The notes beneath the pieces were generated by a model. It saw nothing but the letters and a program-made list of their open reading frames with translations. It ran no database searches and was not told where the DNA came from. DNA of 64,000 bases from Fibrobacter sp. (GTDB taxonomy: Bacteria > Fibrobacterota > Fibrobacteria > Fibrobacterales > Fibrobacteraceae): contig JAKSIB010000001.1 of NCBI GenBank assembly GCA_024399065.1, positions 1 to 64,000 on the forward strand. Direction: 5' to 3'. Positions 1 through 8,943 of the stretch are shown piece by piece (position 1 is the stretch's first letter; each line of letters begins with the position of its first letter). The position numbers and the translations under genes were made by a program.

Positions 1-593
1 AGATGGACTACCTGATGAACGCCATTCACGCCTGCAAGGCCGGCGCCAACCGTGTCCATTTGCTTAGCGGTGAATTCCAGGGTAGCTTGCTTCAGGAAGT
101 GTTTTCCGCCCGCGGTGACGGTACCATGGTGTACGCCAACCAGTATTCCAGTATCCGCCCGGCAACCATGGACGATATTCCCGATATTCTGCGTATTATG
201 CAGGACTACATCGACAAGGGATTCCTTGTGCCCCGTACCCAGGAAAGCATTTCCGAAAAGCTCAAGGACTACGTGGTGTACAGCATCGATAACAGCATTC
301 ACGGCTGTGGCGCCCTCCATGAATTCGAGGACGGTTTTGCAGAAGTGGCCGGCATCGCTGTCAGCGCCAACTACCGCAAGTCCGGTATTGGCGACGCTAT
401 CGTTCGCCACCTGATTGAAGTGGGCCGTATGAAGGGCTACAAGAAGTTGTTCCTCCTGACCACCCAGGCTCTGGACTGGTTCTACCATTTCGGATTTGTG
501 GATGGTACTGTGGAAGAACTTCCCAAGTCCAAGCGCGATCACTACAATCATAAGCGCAAGTCCCGTATCTTGATGCTCCCGCTGGAAAAGTAA
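1..593 (+). CDS. argA: Amino-acid N-acetyltransferase (N-acetylglutamate synthase), 3' part
   Basis: The gene is cut by the left edge of the window; only the last ~196 codons are present. The visible part starts at the end of an acetylglutamate-kinase-like domain (motif RVHLLSG...[15 protein letters not shown], with YANQY after it) and continues as a GNAT acetyltransferase domain from about [12 protein letters not shown], with the acetyl-CoA loop [10 protein letters not shown] and the C-terminal [11 protein letters not shown] typical of bacterial ArgA. ArgA makes N-acetylglutamate from glutamate and acetyl-CoA, the first step of arginine synthesis, in the cytoplasm. The stop is 2 bases before the folE start, so the two are probably cotranscribed. 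Feedback inhibition by arginine is known for the family but cannot be read here. Confidence 0.9.
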   Translation, partial: MDYLMNAIHACKAGANRVHLLSGEFQGSLLQEVFSARGDGTMVYANQYSSIRPATMDDIPDILRIMQDYIDKGFLVPRTQESISEKLKDYVVYSIDNSIHGCGALHEFEDGFAEVAGIAVSANYRKSGIGDAIVRHLIEVGRMKGYKKLFLLTTQALDWFYHFGFVDGTVEELPKSKRDHYNHKRKSRILMLPLEK

Positions 594-595
594 TT

Positions 596-1171
596 ATGGC
601 AATGGATTTTAAGAAAATGGAAGACGGCTTCAAGATGATTCTTGAAGGCATGGGCGAAGATGTGAACCGTGAAGGTTTGCTAGAAACTCCGAAGCGCGTT
701 GCAAAGATGTATGCCGAAGTCATGAGTAGCCTCACTGGTGAACAGAAGGCCGAGGATATTCTCAAGACCCGCTTCCATGAAAAGTATGACGAAATGATCG
801 TGGTGCCTAACATTCCCTTCGCCAGCATGTGCGAACATCATTTCCTGCCTTTTACTGGTAAGGCCCATGTGGCCTACATTCCGGGCGATTGCGTGGTGGG
901 CCTTTCCAAGATTCCTCGCGTTGTGGAGTTCTATGCCCGCTTCCCCCAGATTCAGGAACGCATGACCCGTCAGATTGCGGAACTGATCCAGAAGGAATTG
1001 AAGCCTAAGGGCGTCGCAGTGCTTTTGGAAGCAAGCCATATGTGTATGACCATGCGCGGTATCAAGAAACCGGGCGCCACCATGGTGACCACCCAGCTTT
1101 TGGGTTGCTTTAAGACTGACGAAAAGACCCGCGCAGAATTCTTGGCCAGCATAAACGATCGCTTGCGCTAA
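596..1171 (+). CDS. folE: GTP cyclohydrolase I
   Basis: A complete 191-residue FolE. It converts GTP to 7,8-dihydroneopterin triphosphate, the entry step of tetrahydrofolate (and queuosine-type) pterin synthesis. The zinc ligands are visible as Cys79 and His82 in CEHHF and Cys150 in [20 protein letters not shown] near residue 29 and [21 protein letters not shown] near 102 are family signatures. The length matches the family. The ATG at 596 sits directly after the argA stop, and ATGGCAATGG allows a second start two codons later. A strong terminator follows at 1208-1238, so folE closes its transcription unit. Confidence 0.97.
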   Translation: MAMDFKKMEDGFKMILEGMGEDVNREGLLETPKRVAKMYAEVMSSLTGEQKAEDILKTRFHEKYDEMIVVPNIPFASMCEHHFLPFTGKAHVAYIPGDCVVGLSKIPRVVEFYARFPQIQERMTRQIAELIQKELKPKGVAVLLEASHMCMTMRGIKKPGATMVTTQLLGCFKTDEKTRAEFLASINDRLR

Positions 1172-1207
1172 ATTTCTGCCAAGTAGAAAAGCTGGTTTTG
1201 ATAATGG

Positions 1208-1238
1208 AAAATCCTCGGTGATAGCCGAGGATTTTTTT
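1208..1238 (+). terminator. Rho-independent terminator after folE
   Basis: An 8-bp perfect stem ATCCTCGG / CCGAGGAT (1211-1218 with 1225-1232) with a 6-nt loop is preceded by As and followed by a run of seven Ts. It lies 37 bp after the folE stop. Confidence 0.93.
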
Positions 1239-1642
1239 CTTGTGTGTATACAGGGCATCTTTGTATACAAGTTTTTTCAAATTTTTTGAAAAAAAGAATT
1301 TCATTTTTGGTGCGAAAAAAGGGCTTTACAACGGCCAAAAATTATTGACAGCCCGTCTTGTAATTACAACGTTGAGTGTGTAAAAATTTTCTGGCGCGGT
1401 ACTGTATACTGTAAAAAAATCCCTGTGTATACAGAATTTGCTGTGTTAAAAGTTTTTTGTCCATTTGCATGCGTTGTAATTACAACGATTGAAGTTTGGA
1501 TGTTGTAGTAAAATTTTCTTTGTTGCATACAAATTAACTTTCTTGACATATTGTCCATAGCAACTGTATTGCGGTTTGGAATATTGCGGGCTACGCAAAT
1601 TAATTTATTGGCGTATGGGTAAAACAAACAAGGAGTAGTTAA
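1239..1642. promoter_or_regulatory. Operator-rich intergenic region upstream of the lipoprotein esterase
   Basis: About 400 bp without a gene. It holds TGTATACA palindromes at 1245-1252, 1262-1269 and 1426-1433 and a TGTATAC half match at 1403-1409. It also holds two copies of TTGTAATTACAA, at 1358-1369 and inside a perfect 16-bp palindrome CGTTGTAATTACAACG at 1472-1487. An AT-rich inverted repeat lies at 1272-1293. TTGACA at 1543-1548 followed 16 bp later by TGTATT at 1565-1570 is a plausible sigma-70 promoter, about 70 bp before the ATG at 1643. The ribosome binding site is AAGGAG near 1630. No binding protein can be named from the sequence. Confidence 0.6.
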
Positions 1643-2803
1643 ATGAAATCCAAATTTCTGAAGATGGCTGTTGTTGTGGCGGCTGCTTTGGCTCTTGTGA
1701 ATTGCGGTGATGAATCCAATCCCGCAAACCCCGATCAGAATCCGATTGGCGAACTTTCCAGTTCTAGTGATGTAACTGGCACACCTGATGTAGGTGTTTC
1801 CAGTTCCAGCGAAATTGCTGGCCCGATTGCTGGTATCTCCAGCTCTAGCGAAATTGCTGGCCCCGTTGCCGGCGTTTCTAGTTCCAGTGAAATTGCTGGC
1901 CCCGTTGCTGGTATCTCCAGCTCTAGTGAAAAGCCTGTTGCTGCTTCCAGCTCCAGTGTTGCAGCTCCGAAGTCCAGCTCTTCCGAAAAGGTTATTCCGT
2001 CTTCTTCTTCCGCAGCTCCGAAGGGTATCTTCCTTGCAACGGATACCGACGAAAATAAGGACTATATGGAAGTTGAATATCTTGAACGCACCGGTCCGGA
2101 TGGTGGAGCAATTCTTTCCTACCCGAAGCGTCTTTCTGACACCCAGAAGCACGGCATCGTTGTTTGGGGCCCGGGTGGCGGCACTCCTCCGGGAGATTAT
2201 CCGGGCATGATCAAGCGTCTCGCATCTCATGGCTTCGTTGTCATTGCTGTTAGCAGCTCTCCTGGTGATGGCTCCAAGGCAATTGCTGCTTTGAACTGGT
2301 TGGAACAGAAGGCTAAGGATTCCAATGGCCCGCTTTACAACAAGCTTGACTTCACCAAGGTTGGTTGCTCTGGCCACTCTATGGGCGGCCTTGAATCTGA
2401 ACAGGCTCTTATCAAGGACAAGCGTGTCATTACCGCTATCATGAATAACAGTGGTGATTTCAGTGGTAACGGTGCAAAGCAGGTTCCCACCGGCATGGGC
2501 AAGACTATCGCACTCGTCTACGGTGAAGTTGGTTCTGAAGCTCCGAACGCACAGAACGACTACAACAACCGCGATGTTAAGGTTCCCGCTTGCTTGATCC
2601 GTATGGAAAACAACAACTACGGCCATGGTTCTGGTCCGTGGGATGGTCAGGCTGCTACTGTTGCTTGGATGCGTTGGCACCTGGGCGGCGAAGACTTCCG
2701 TAAGGCAGACTTTGTCGGTTCCACCGGTAAGTATATCGACGGTCCGGTTTACACTTGGCAGGGCGCTAAGGGTAACTGGAAGGGTCAGTGCAAGAACTTC
2801 TAA
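1643..2803 (+). CDS. Surface lipoprotein alpha/beta-hydrolase (esterase-like) with poly-Ser linker
   Basis: 386 residues. A lipoprotein signal ends at Cys21 (ALVNC). Residues 39-123 are a low-complexity linker of Ser4 blocks, including three tandem 13-residue repeats SSSSEIAGPxAGx (53-91). The catalytic part (about 130-386) has an alpha/beta-hydrolase core: HGIVVWGPGGG is the likely oxyanion strand-loop and GHSMGG carries the nucleophile Ser246; NNNYGHGSG near the end probably carries the catalytic His. The closest families I recognise are the chlorophyllase/PET-hydrolase/dienelactone-hydrolase-like esterases, so an acyl-ester or polymer-ester substrate is plausible, for example acylated plant cell wall. 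The exact substrate is unknown. It is monocistronic, with its own operator-rich upstream region and a terminator. Confidence 0.8.
   Translation: MKSKFLKMAVVVAAALALVNCGDESNPANPDQNPIGELSSSSDVTGTPDVGVSSSSEIAGPIAGISSSSEIAGPVAGVSSSSEIAGPVAGISSSSEKPVAASSSSVAAPKSSSSEKVIPSSSSAAPKGIFLATDTDENKDYMEVEYLERTGPDGGAILSYPKRLSDTQKHGIVVWGPGGGTPPGDYPGMIKRLASHGFVVIAVSSSPGDGSKAIAALNWLEQKAKDSNGPLYNKLDFTKVGCSGHSMGGLESEQALIKDKRVITAIMNNSGDFSGNGAKQVPTGMGKTIALVYGEVGSEAPNAQNDYNNRDVKVPACLIRMENNNYGHGSGPWDGQAATVAWMRWHLGGEDFRKADFVGSTGKYIDGPVYTWQGAKGNWKGQCKNF
1799..1915 (+). repeat. Tandem 39-bp coding repeats in the esterase linker
   Basis: Three imperfect 39-bp units encode SSSSEIAGPIAGI, SSSSEIAGPVAGV and SSSSEIAGPVAGI. 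Synonymous differences between units show that the array is not freshly duplicated. Confidence 0.85.
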
Positions 2804-2839
2804 TCCGTTAGTTAGAATTCCTACATAACACACTCCTAA

Positions 2840-2871
2840 GATCTCTCGGTGAACGCCGAGGGATCTTTTTT
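2840..2871 (+). terminator. Rho-independent terminator after the esterase gene
   Basis: A 10-bp stem GATCTCTCGG / CCGAGGGATC (2840-2849 with 2856-2865, one G-U pair) with loop TGAACG is followed by a T run. It resembles the folE terminator in having a TCGG-closed stem. Confidence 0.9.
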
Positions 2872-2875
2872 GTTA

Positions 2876-2881
2876 TATATT
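2876..2881 (+). promoter_or_regulatory. Probable -10 element of the glycogen synthase gene
   Basis: TATATT within TATATATTAG lies about 40 bp before the ATG, immediately downstream of the preceding terminator. The same TATATTA(G/A) string precedes the genes at 26744 and 53726. No convincing -35 is seen. A ribosome binding site TAGGAGA lies at 2911-2917. Confidence 0.45.
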
Positions 2882-2922
2882 AGAGCGTAGGGCGGGTGAA
2901 TTTCCGCCTCTAGGAGACATTT

Positions 2923-4152
2923 ATGAACGCAGCTATCCTTACTAACGAGTTCCCGCCGGAAATCTATGGCGGTGCCGGTATTCACGTTAAGTTTTTGACT
3001 CAGGAATTGGCAAAGCTTTGCCATGTGGAAGCCCGCTGCTTTGGCGTGCAGAACGATGACGCCGACAATATTCGTGCAATTGGTTTCAGCCGTAAGCTGG
3101 GCCTGAACCCGAAGGATGACCGCTTCCAGAAGATTTTCAAGCCCCTGGATATTAACCTCCAGTGGGCTGCTACCATGGATGACATCGACGTTATCCATTG
3201 CCATACCTGGTACAGCCACTTTGGCGGCGTTCTCGCTTCCCGCCTGCTGCAGTGCCCGCTGATTCTTACCACCCACTCCTTGGAACCCCACCGTCCGTGG
3301 AAGGCTGAACAGCTGGGTGACGGCGGCTATGCCATGAGCTGCTGGATTGAAAAGACTGCTTATGAAGCTGCTGATGGCGTTATCGCTGTGAGCCAGGGCA
3401 TGAAGCGCGACGTAATGAAGCTTTACGGCGTTCCCGAAGATCGCGTGAAGGTGATTTATAACGGTATTGATCCGGACTTCTATGCACCGACCTTCAGCAA
3501 CGGCATCCTCGAAAAGTGGGGCGTCGATCCGAATAAGCCTTTTGTTCTGTTCGTGGGCCGTATTACCCGCCAGAAGGGTATCAGCCAGCTGATCCAGGCT
3601 ATCCCGCAGATCGACAAGAACGCTCAGGTGGTTCTTTGCGCAGGCGCTCCCGACACCCAGGAACTTGCAGACGAATGCAAGGCCCTCATCGAAGAAGTCC
3701 AGAAGACCCGCGAAGGCGTTATCTGGATTCAGGAACCGGTTCCGCATGAGGAACTCCGCGTGCTCTACAGCCACGCTACCGTCTTTGCAACTCCGTCCCT
3801 CTATGAACCTTTCGGCATCATCAACCTGGAAGCCATGAGCTGCGGTACTCCTGTTGTGGGTAGCGCTGTGGGCGGCATTCCGGAAATCATCGTGGACGGC
3901 GAAACTGGCTTCCTGGTTCCCCTGAAGCCTGTTTCTGAAACCAATTTTGAACCGGCCGACCCGAAGGCTTTCCAGACTGATTTCGCCAACAAGCTGAACA
4001 CTATTCTGGCAAACCCCGAAATGGCAAAGAAGATGGGCGAAGTAAGCCGTAAGCGCGCGATAGACGTATTCAGCTGGAAGGCTATTGCCCAGCAGACCTA
4101 CGAATTCTATCAGGAATGCATTGAGAGATACAAGAAGGAAGGCAAACGCTAA
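2923..4152 (+). CDS. glgA: Glycogen synthase, GT4 (actinobacterial GlgA/GlgM type)
   Basis: 409 residues with a two-domain GT-B fold. The N-terminal glycine-rich substrate loop is PPEIYGGAGIHV (11-22), a donor-domain signature is FVGRITRQKGI (210-220), and the E-x7-E catalytic motif is EPFGIINLE (Glu295, Glu303). The middle block EPHRPWKAEQLGDGGYAMSCW and NGIDPDFYAP match the short ~400-residue TIGR02149 family rather than the ~480-residue E. coli GlgA. That family uses ADP-glucose; some members make maltose-1-phosphate (GlgM) instead of extending glycogen, and the two activities cannot be separated here. Glycogen storage is well known in Fibrobacter. The gene is monocistronic between two terminators. 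Confidence 0.85.
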   Translation: MNAAILTNEFPPEIYGGAGIHVKFLTQELAKLCHVEARCFGVQNDDADNIRAIGFSRKLGLNPKDDRFQKIFKPLDINLQWAATMDDIDVIHCHTWYSHFGGVLASRLLQCPLILTTHSLEPHRPWKAEQLGDGGYAMSCWIEKTAYEAADGVIAVSQGMKRDVMKLYGVPEDRVKVIYNGIDPDFYAPTFSNGILEKWGVDPNKPFVLFVGRITRQKGISQLIQAIPQIDKNAQVVLCAGAPDTQELADECKALIEEVQKTREGVIWIQEPVPHEELRVLYSHATVFATPSLYEPFGIINLEAMSCGTPVVGSAVGGIPEIIVDGETGFLVPLKPVSETNFEPADPKAFQTDFANKLNTILANPEMAKKMGEVSRKRAIDVFSWKAIAQQTYEFYQECIERYKKEGKR

Positions 4153-4186
4153 TTTTTTTCAGCGCTTTGCATTTTGAAAGCATAAG

Positions 4187-4216
4187 AAAAAGGTCCGCAA
4201 TTTTGCGGGCCTTTTC
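4187..4216. terminator. Terminator between converging glgA and dsbD
   Basis: A long stem AAAAAGGTCCGCAA / TTGCGGGCCTTTT with a TT loop and flanking A and T runs on both sides is placed between two converging genes, so it can act in both directions. Confidence 0.85.
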
Positions 4217-4267
4217 TAATGCGGATTTTATAAAGACAGCGAATTTAAATCTGCGCGTCCACTAGGA

Positions 4268-6187
4268 TTACTTTGTAATCTTTTCCACGATGGCGCCTGT
4301 GGTCAGAAGTTCCGGCAGAACGATTTGCTTGCCTGCGTCACCCTTGGGGTAGATGGCATAGGCGGGCACGCCGGATTTTCCTAGGCTGCGGAGGAGGGCG
4401 TTCACGTCGGGAGTTTCGCGGGTCCAGTCAGCTTTCACGCGGGCTACGTTCAGGCTATCCATGGCGCGGGTAAAGTCTTCGCGGTTCAGGACGGCGGCCT
4501 CGTTAGCCTTACAGGTAATGCACCAGTCGGCGGAAACATCGATGAATACGGTGCGTCCGGCCTTTGCCATTTCTTCAATGAGGGCGGGGCTGTAACGGTA
4601 CCAACCGTCTTCCGTCATCTGTTCCGCCATGCGGGCGTCAAAGCGGAACTGCACTTCAGCTTCGTAGCGTGGAGCGAGAATTCCGAACCATGCAATAAAT
4701 AAGACCGCTGCGGCGCCAACAGCTACGCCGATTTCGCGAATGAAGGCGACGCCTGGCGGGGCGATCTTGCCCAAGGCTACGCTTGCTGCGATGGAAAGTA
4801 CTGCGACAACTGCGAAGATACCGACGCCTACGCCGCCGGCTTGTTCATTTACAATCCAGAGGAGCCATACGACGGTTGCCAAAAGCAATGCGCCCATTAT
4901 CTTCTGCAGCTTCACCATCCAGGCGCCCGGCTTGGGCAAAACCTTGAGCATACTAGGGAAGGCACTGACTAAAAGGTAGGGGGCTGCAAGTCCCAGGCCT
5001 GCGGCAGTAAAGAACAGAAACAGCACCGGGGCGCTAGCGGTAAAGGCGAAGCCCATGGCGGTACCGAGGAAGGGTGCGGAGCAGGGGGTGCTCAAGAGTA
5101 CCAGCAATGCGCCTGTGAAGAAGGCGCCAACAAGGCCAGACTTTTGACCGGCGGCGTCCATCTTGGTGGTGGCGCCCCAGGGAAGCCATACTTCGAATAC
5201 GCCGAAGAAACTCATGGCGAATGCGGAAAGGATCACCACCATAAAGGCGATAAAGCCTGCGCTTTGGAATTGCATGCCCCAGCCTGCATTGCCGCCGCCG
5301 ATCTTGATGATGGTGATGATGGCTGCCAGCACCCAGAAACTGACGAGGATGCCTGCTGCAGTGCTAACGCCTAATGCGAGAAGTCTACCGCGGCTTTCGC
5401 CAGCCTGCTTGATGAGGCTGAAGAGCTTGAGGGAAAGTACCGGCAACACGCAGGGCATCAAGTTCAGGATTGCACCGCCGAGCAAGGCGAACAGCAATAG
5501 GGCAAGCGTGCCGGCGGCGGGACCGTTCTCTTCATTTGTTACGGGCTCGGCTTCAGAACTTGCTGGAGTTGTCGCGACGGTCGCGGCGGTTGAGTCTGTA
5601 TTTTCCTTAGCTTCATCATCGAAAGCTATGGCGAATTTCTCACCATCGTTTTTTTTTACGGAACCAAGGCTCATGCCCTTGATGTCAATAGTCTTTTCTG
5701 CAGGAGCGAGGCAGATGGAATTGTCGCAGGCCTGGTAATGGAATGTCACCTTGGTAGTGGTACTATCGTAGCCATCTTCGACAGATTCAATGGGAAGTTC
5801 CACCTGGAAGTTTCCGCGGAATACCAGGTTCTCCAAATCCAGGGCTTCGCTGTATTCCTTGATGGCGGTAGGCCACTTGGGTTCGCCGAACTTGATACCT
5901 TGTGCCTCCACATCAATGGAGGAAGGCTTCAGAAATTCATCGGCAGCGACATTGGCGTTTACATGCCAGTTGTCAGGAATGACGATGTTCACAATCAGCT
6001 TGGAATCCTTGCTCAGCGCGCCGGTAGAATAATCCATCCACATGTCCGGAGGAGGCATGCTGTTCATGTTGAATTCCTGCGCATAGGTTGTCAAGGGTAG
6101 GATAAGAAAAAAAGCCAACATCAATGCATTTTGCAAACAGTTGTTTGCAAAATTTTTTAAGGTCTGTTTTTTCGTGTTCATTTTCAT
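4268..6187 (-). CDS. dsbD: Thiol:disulfide interchange protein DsbD
   Basis: 639 residues with the three-domain layout of DsbD. A signal peptide ends near TTYA-QEF (36). The periplasmic N-domain has the redox pair Cys154/Cys159 (ACDNSICLAP). A Glu/Thr-rich linker at 190-222 is followed by a membrane domain of about eight helices (225-505) with PCVLP (Cys246) and STPCSAPF (Cys369). The C-terminal thioredoxin domain has the active site CITC (Cys556, Cys559). DsbD carries electrons from cytoplasmic thioredoxin to periplasmic partners, for disulfide isomerisation and for cytochrome c haem attachment. The latter fits the c-type cytochrome at 52016. It is divergent from the sigma gene with only 50 bp between them. 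Confidence 0.95.
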   Translation of the reverse strand: MKMNTKKQTLKNFANNCLQNALMLAFFLILPLTTYAQEFNMNSMPPPDMWMDYSTGALSKDSKLIVNIVIPDNWHVNANVAADEFLKPSSIDVEAQGIKFGEPKWPTAIKEYSEALDLENLVFRGNFQVELPIESVEDGYDSTTTKVTFHYQACDNSICLAPAEKTIDIKGMSLGSVKKNDGEKFAIAFDDEAKENTDSTAATVATTPASSEAEPVTNEENGPAAGTLALLLFALLGGAILNLMPCVLPVLSLKLFSLIKQAGESRGRLLALGVSTAAGILVSFWVLAAIITIIKIGGGNAGWGMQFQSAGFIAFMVVILSAFAMSFFGVFEVWLPWGATTKMDAAGQKSGLVGAFFTGALLVLLSTPCSAPFLGTAMGFAFTASAPVLFLFFTAAGLGLAAPYLLVSAFPSMLKVLPKPGAWMVKLQKIMGALLLATVVWLLWIVNEQAGGVGVGIFAVVAVLSIAASVALGKIAPPGVAFIREIGVAVGAAAVLFIAWFGILAPRYEAEVQFRFDARMAEQMTEDGWYRYSPALIEEMAKAGRTVFIDVSADWCITCKANEAAVLNREDFTRAMDSLNVARVKADWTRETPDVNALLRSLGKSGVPAYAIYPKGDAGKQIVLPELLTTGAIVEKITK

Positions 6188-6237
6188 AAATTAGAACCCA
6201 ACTGAAAGACCGCTGTCAAAATTCTCGTGTTTACTAT

Positions 6238-6843
6238 ATGCCTAAACAAGGAATTTTAACAGAACTAAATCAAAAACTAGAACGCGTTTGGAAGGAAAAC
6301 GCAACACAAATCTATAAACTTTGCTCTCGGAGGAGTAATTCCATTGAGGTTGCGAAGGACCTTTTTCAAGATGTCGCCTTAAAATTCTGCAAATCGGCGC
6401 ATTCCTTGAATTTGGATGAACCGATGGCTTGCTGGTTTTCGGTGGTCGTAAAGAATGCCTATTGCGATCAGTTTCGTCGTCGGTTCCGGGAAACTTCCTT
6501 TTCTTGCCTAGCCGAGAATGGAATCCCCTACGATGTAATTCCTGCCAGTGCCTCGGTGCATTTCAATGACGAGGCAGGGCAAGCGGATGCTGAAAAAGAA
6601 TTGTATTTCCTCATGTCGGAACTGAATGCCCGTGAAAGAGCTTCCGTTGAATTGACTTTCTTGGAAGGGGTATCCTTGGATGAGGCTTGCGTTTCACAAC
6701 AGGTCTCAAGACGAGGCTTTACGAAAAGAAGACAGAAAGCATTTTTGAAAATGCAGAAAAAAAGGAGGGACATCAACAATTTTCTTGAAAAGAACGATGC
6801 TCTGACGCTTATTTTGAAAAAGTTGCTAACAAAGGCTGGGTAA
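6238..6843 (+). CDS. RNA polymerase sigma factor, ECF-like
   Basis: 201 residues. Region 2 is seen as IEVAKDLFQDVALKFCK...ACWFSVVVKNAYCDQFRRR (about 35-85), and region 4 as LNARERASVELTFLEGVSLDEACVSQQVSRRGFTKRRQKAFLKM (about 128-172), the usual two sigma domains. A basic tail follows. No anti-sigma gene is adjacent in the usual form; the next genes are a secreted propeller protein (18 bp downstream) and a small lipoprotein. No Shine-Dalgarno sequence is visible before the ATG, and the start lies in the short divergent region shared with dsbD. Target promoters are unknown. Confidence 0.8.
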   Translation: MPKQGILTELNQKLERVWKENATQIYKLCSRRSNSIEVAKDLFQDVALKFCKSAHSLNLDEPMACWFSVVVKNAYCDQFRRRFRETSFSCLAENGIPYDVIPASASVHFNDEAGQADAEKELYFLMSELNARERASVELTFLEGVSLDEACVSQQVSRRGFTKRRQKAFLKMQKKRRDINNFLEKNDALTLILKKLLTKAG

Positions 6844-6861
6844 ATTTCGTAATTTTTCAGT

Positions 6862-8934
6862 GTGAAGTTTTTCTCGTATATCATCGCTATTCTTCTTTGT
6901 GTTTCGGAGGCTGCCGCATTTGATGTCTGGTGGTCCTTCTCGTATCCTTATCCTATACGAGACGGTGTGCCCTATGAAAACGGAGTGCTTCTTGCCACTG
7001 CCGGAGGCGTCCGCTATAGAACCCCGAAGGAGGATGTGACCTACCATTCTGAAGATGGTCTGGAAACTTCTGAAATTTACGCCATTGCATCTACGGGAAT
7101 TGGAATTTTTGCCATTTCGGAATTTGGACAGGTTGCGGTTTTTCACGAGGCGAAAAGGGCGTGGCAGGTACTGAACCGATCCTATGTGCAAAATTCGGCT
7201 CGTGCAGTTCCCGGTGCGACTGTAGGCGCAGGCGCTCTTCTTGTGATTGGCTTTGAAGATCGTTTGGCATTCTTTGACATTGAATCCGCTTCCTCTATCC
7301 TGACCATAAACCGAGTCGGCCCAAGAAAGCTTGCTACGGATGGTATTGTCCGTGTTGCCGTTCATAATGATTCGCTGTATGTTCGCCTTAAGAATGATGA
7401 GGTGTACGCGCGTCTAATGGACTGGGACGGTATTCGTTCTGATACCCGCCTAGCTGATCCTGAATCATGGGATTTGGTGGACGATTACAAGGACAACAAG
7501 GATTTGAAGCTGCGTGATTCCTTGTGGACCATTTCTACCAAGAAAGGCAAGTATAAAATAACCGACTACAGCATCGACTTTGAAAAAGATGGTGAAGTTG
7601 AAAATCTTGCCTATCAAAAAGATTTCCAGCTGGAAGGCCTTTATGAAATAGCTGCAATGCCCAGGGGCGGTTTCCTAGGTGCGTCCGTAAAAGGAAAAAT
7701 CGCCGTAAGCGATGGCAGTATTTGGAACGTCTCCCCGTTCTTTGGTGGAAAGGGTAGTGATGGTGCTACAAAGGACCACCGGTTAAAGGTACTTTCTATA
7801 TTGCCCGATGGAACTTCCTTCTTCCATGTCTGGGGGCTGGGTTTCTTCATTCTTTCTCAGAATGCGGGTTCCGTGGAACATTCCTTCTTGTCTAAGGACA
7901 ACTACTGCTACGAAAATTTTGCCGCAGGTTGGACGATTGCTATTGGCTCCACTCCGGCTCCCGACGGTTCTGGATTCCTTACTGCGGTTATAGGACCTGC
8001 TGAAAAGCGAGGCGGCTATACCTTGGCCTATTTCACGAAGAAGGGCGAAGTCCACTGCGCTCAGGTTGACTCTGTGTTCTCTACGGGTGGACCGATGTAT
8101 TCTACCATTGACGAAAATGGTTCCTGGGTCGTGTACATGGGAGCCAAGGAAGGTCTTGGTTCTGACAATGGTAGCTTTGATATTATCCGTTTCCGCTCCC
8201 CAAAGTCTCGAGGCAATGAAATCGTAATTGACTCCGTGAGAACGATTGGCGGCGTTACACCTCCGATTGTTGACGTTGCCTATGATTCTATAGGCAAGCG
8301 TATCTGGATGGTTTCTTCTACAAACCTGTTCTATTACGACGATGAACAGGATACCCTGTATTCTCCGTTGTCCATTAATGGCTTGCGCGGCGCGGACTTC
8401 TCGTCCATCGAAGCTGATGCTCATGGTAACCTGTGGACGGGAACTTCTAACCAGGGCGTTTACAGATTGTCGCAGAAGGGAAAATCTCCAGACACGCTTT
8501 CCGTTATCCGTTTCACGACAAAGAACGGCTTGTTCAAGGATGATGTTCGTGATGTTGCCATCGACCCTGTTCTGGGCGTAGGCTGCTTTGCTCATGAGAA
8601 CGGCGCCTCCTGCTATAGACGCAATGATTTCTTGAGTGCAAAGAAAAATATGACGGATTCTGCCGATGTTGATGTAAAGGCATTCCCTATTCCGTTTAGA
8701 CCTAAAATTCATGGTTACTTCACAATTGCAAACATTGCAGAAAATGCGACGGTAAGCATTTACAACAAGGGTGGCGCATTGATCCGCTCCTTTAGTAATG
8801 ACGAGATTGTTGGTGGTAAGCTGGAATGGTACGGAAAGGGTCGAGACCAACGTTTTGTTGCTCCCGGAGTCTATTATTACGTTGTGAATACTCCTTCCAA
8901 GTCGAAGAAGGGAAAATTCATTATCATCCACTAG
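6862..8934 (+). CDS. Secreted beta-propeller protein with C-terminal FlgD/T9SS-like Ig domain
   Basis: 690 residues from a GTG start; the signal peptide MKFFSYIIAILLCVSEAAAF supports this start. Several two-component-regulator-propeller-like blades are visible, most clearly GNLWTGTSNQGVYRL followed by TKNGLFKDDVRDVAIDP near residues 525-570. The last ~90 residues (FPIPFRPKIHGYFTIANIAENATVSIYNKGG to the end) form an Ig-like domain of the FlgD/T9SS sorting type, ending GKFIIIH. It is predicted to be exported beyond the inner membrane and perhaps to the surface. No enzymatic motif is seen. It sits between the ECF sigma gene and a lipoprotein gene with short gaps, so the three may be one unit. 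Function unknown. Confidence 0.7.
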   Translation: MKFFSYIIAILLCVSEAAAFDVWWSFSYPYPIRDGVPYENGVLLATAGGVRYRTPKEDVTYHSEDGLETSEIYAIASTGIGIFAISEFGQVAVFHEAKRAWQVLNRSYVQNSARAVPGATVGAGALLVIGFEDRLAFFDIESASSILTINRVGPRKLATDGIVRVAVHNDSLYVRLKNDEVYARLMDWDGIRSDTRLADPESWDLVDDYKDNKDLKLRDSLWTISTKKGKYKITDYSIDFEKDGEVENLAYQKDFQLEGLYEIAAMPRGGFLGASVKGKIAVSDGSIWNVSPFFGGKGSDGATKDHRLKVLSILPDGTSFFHVWGLGFFILSQNAGSVEHSFLSKDNYCYENFAAGWTIAIGSTPAPDGSGFLTAVIGPAEKRGGYTLAYFTKKGEVHCAQVDSVFSTGGPMYSTIDENGSWVVYMGAKEGLGSDNGSFDIIRFRSPKSRGNEIVIDSVRTIGGVTPPIVDVAYDSIGKRIWMVSSTNLFYYDDEQDTLYSPLSINGLRGADFSSIEADAHGNLWTGTSNQGVYRLSQKGKSPDTLSVIRFTTKNGLFKDDVRDVAIDPVLGVGCFAHENGASCYRRNDFLSAKKNMTDSADVDVKAFPIPFRPKIHGYFTIANIAENATVSIYNKGGALIRSFSNDEIVGGKLEWYGKGRDQRFVAPGVYYYVVNTPSKSKKGKFIIIH

Positions 8935-8943
8935 AAGGTTTTT

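Noticed and set aside
1799-1915. CRISPR-like short repeats
   Set aside because: These are contiguous coding repeats of a poly-Ser linker without spacers. No CRISPR repeat-spacer pattern occurs anywhere in the window.
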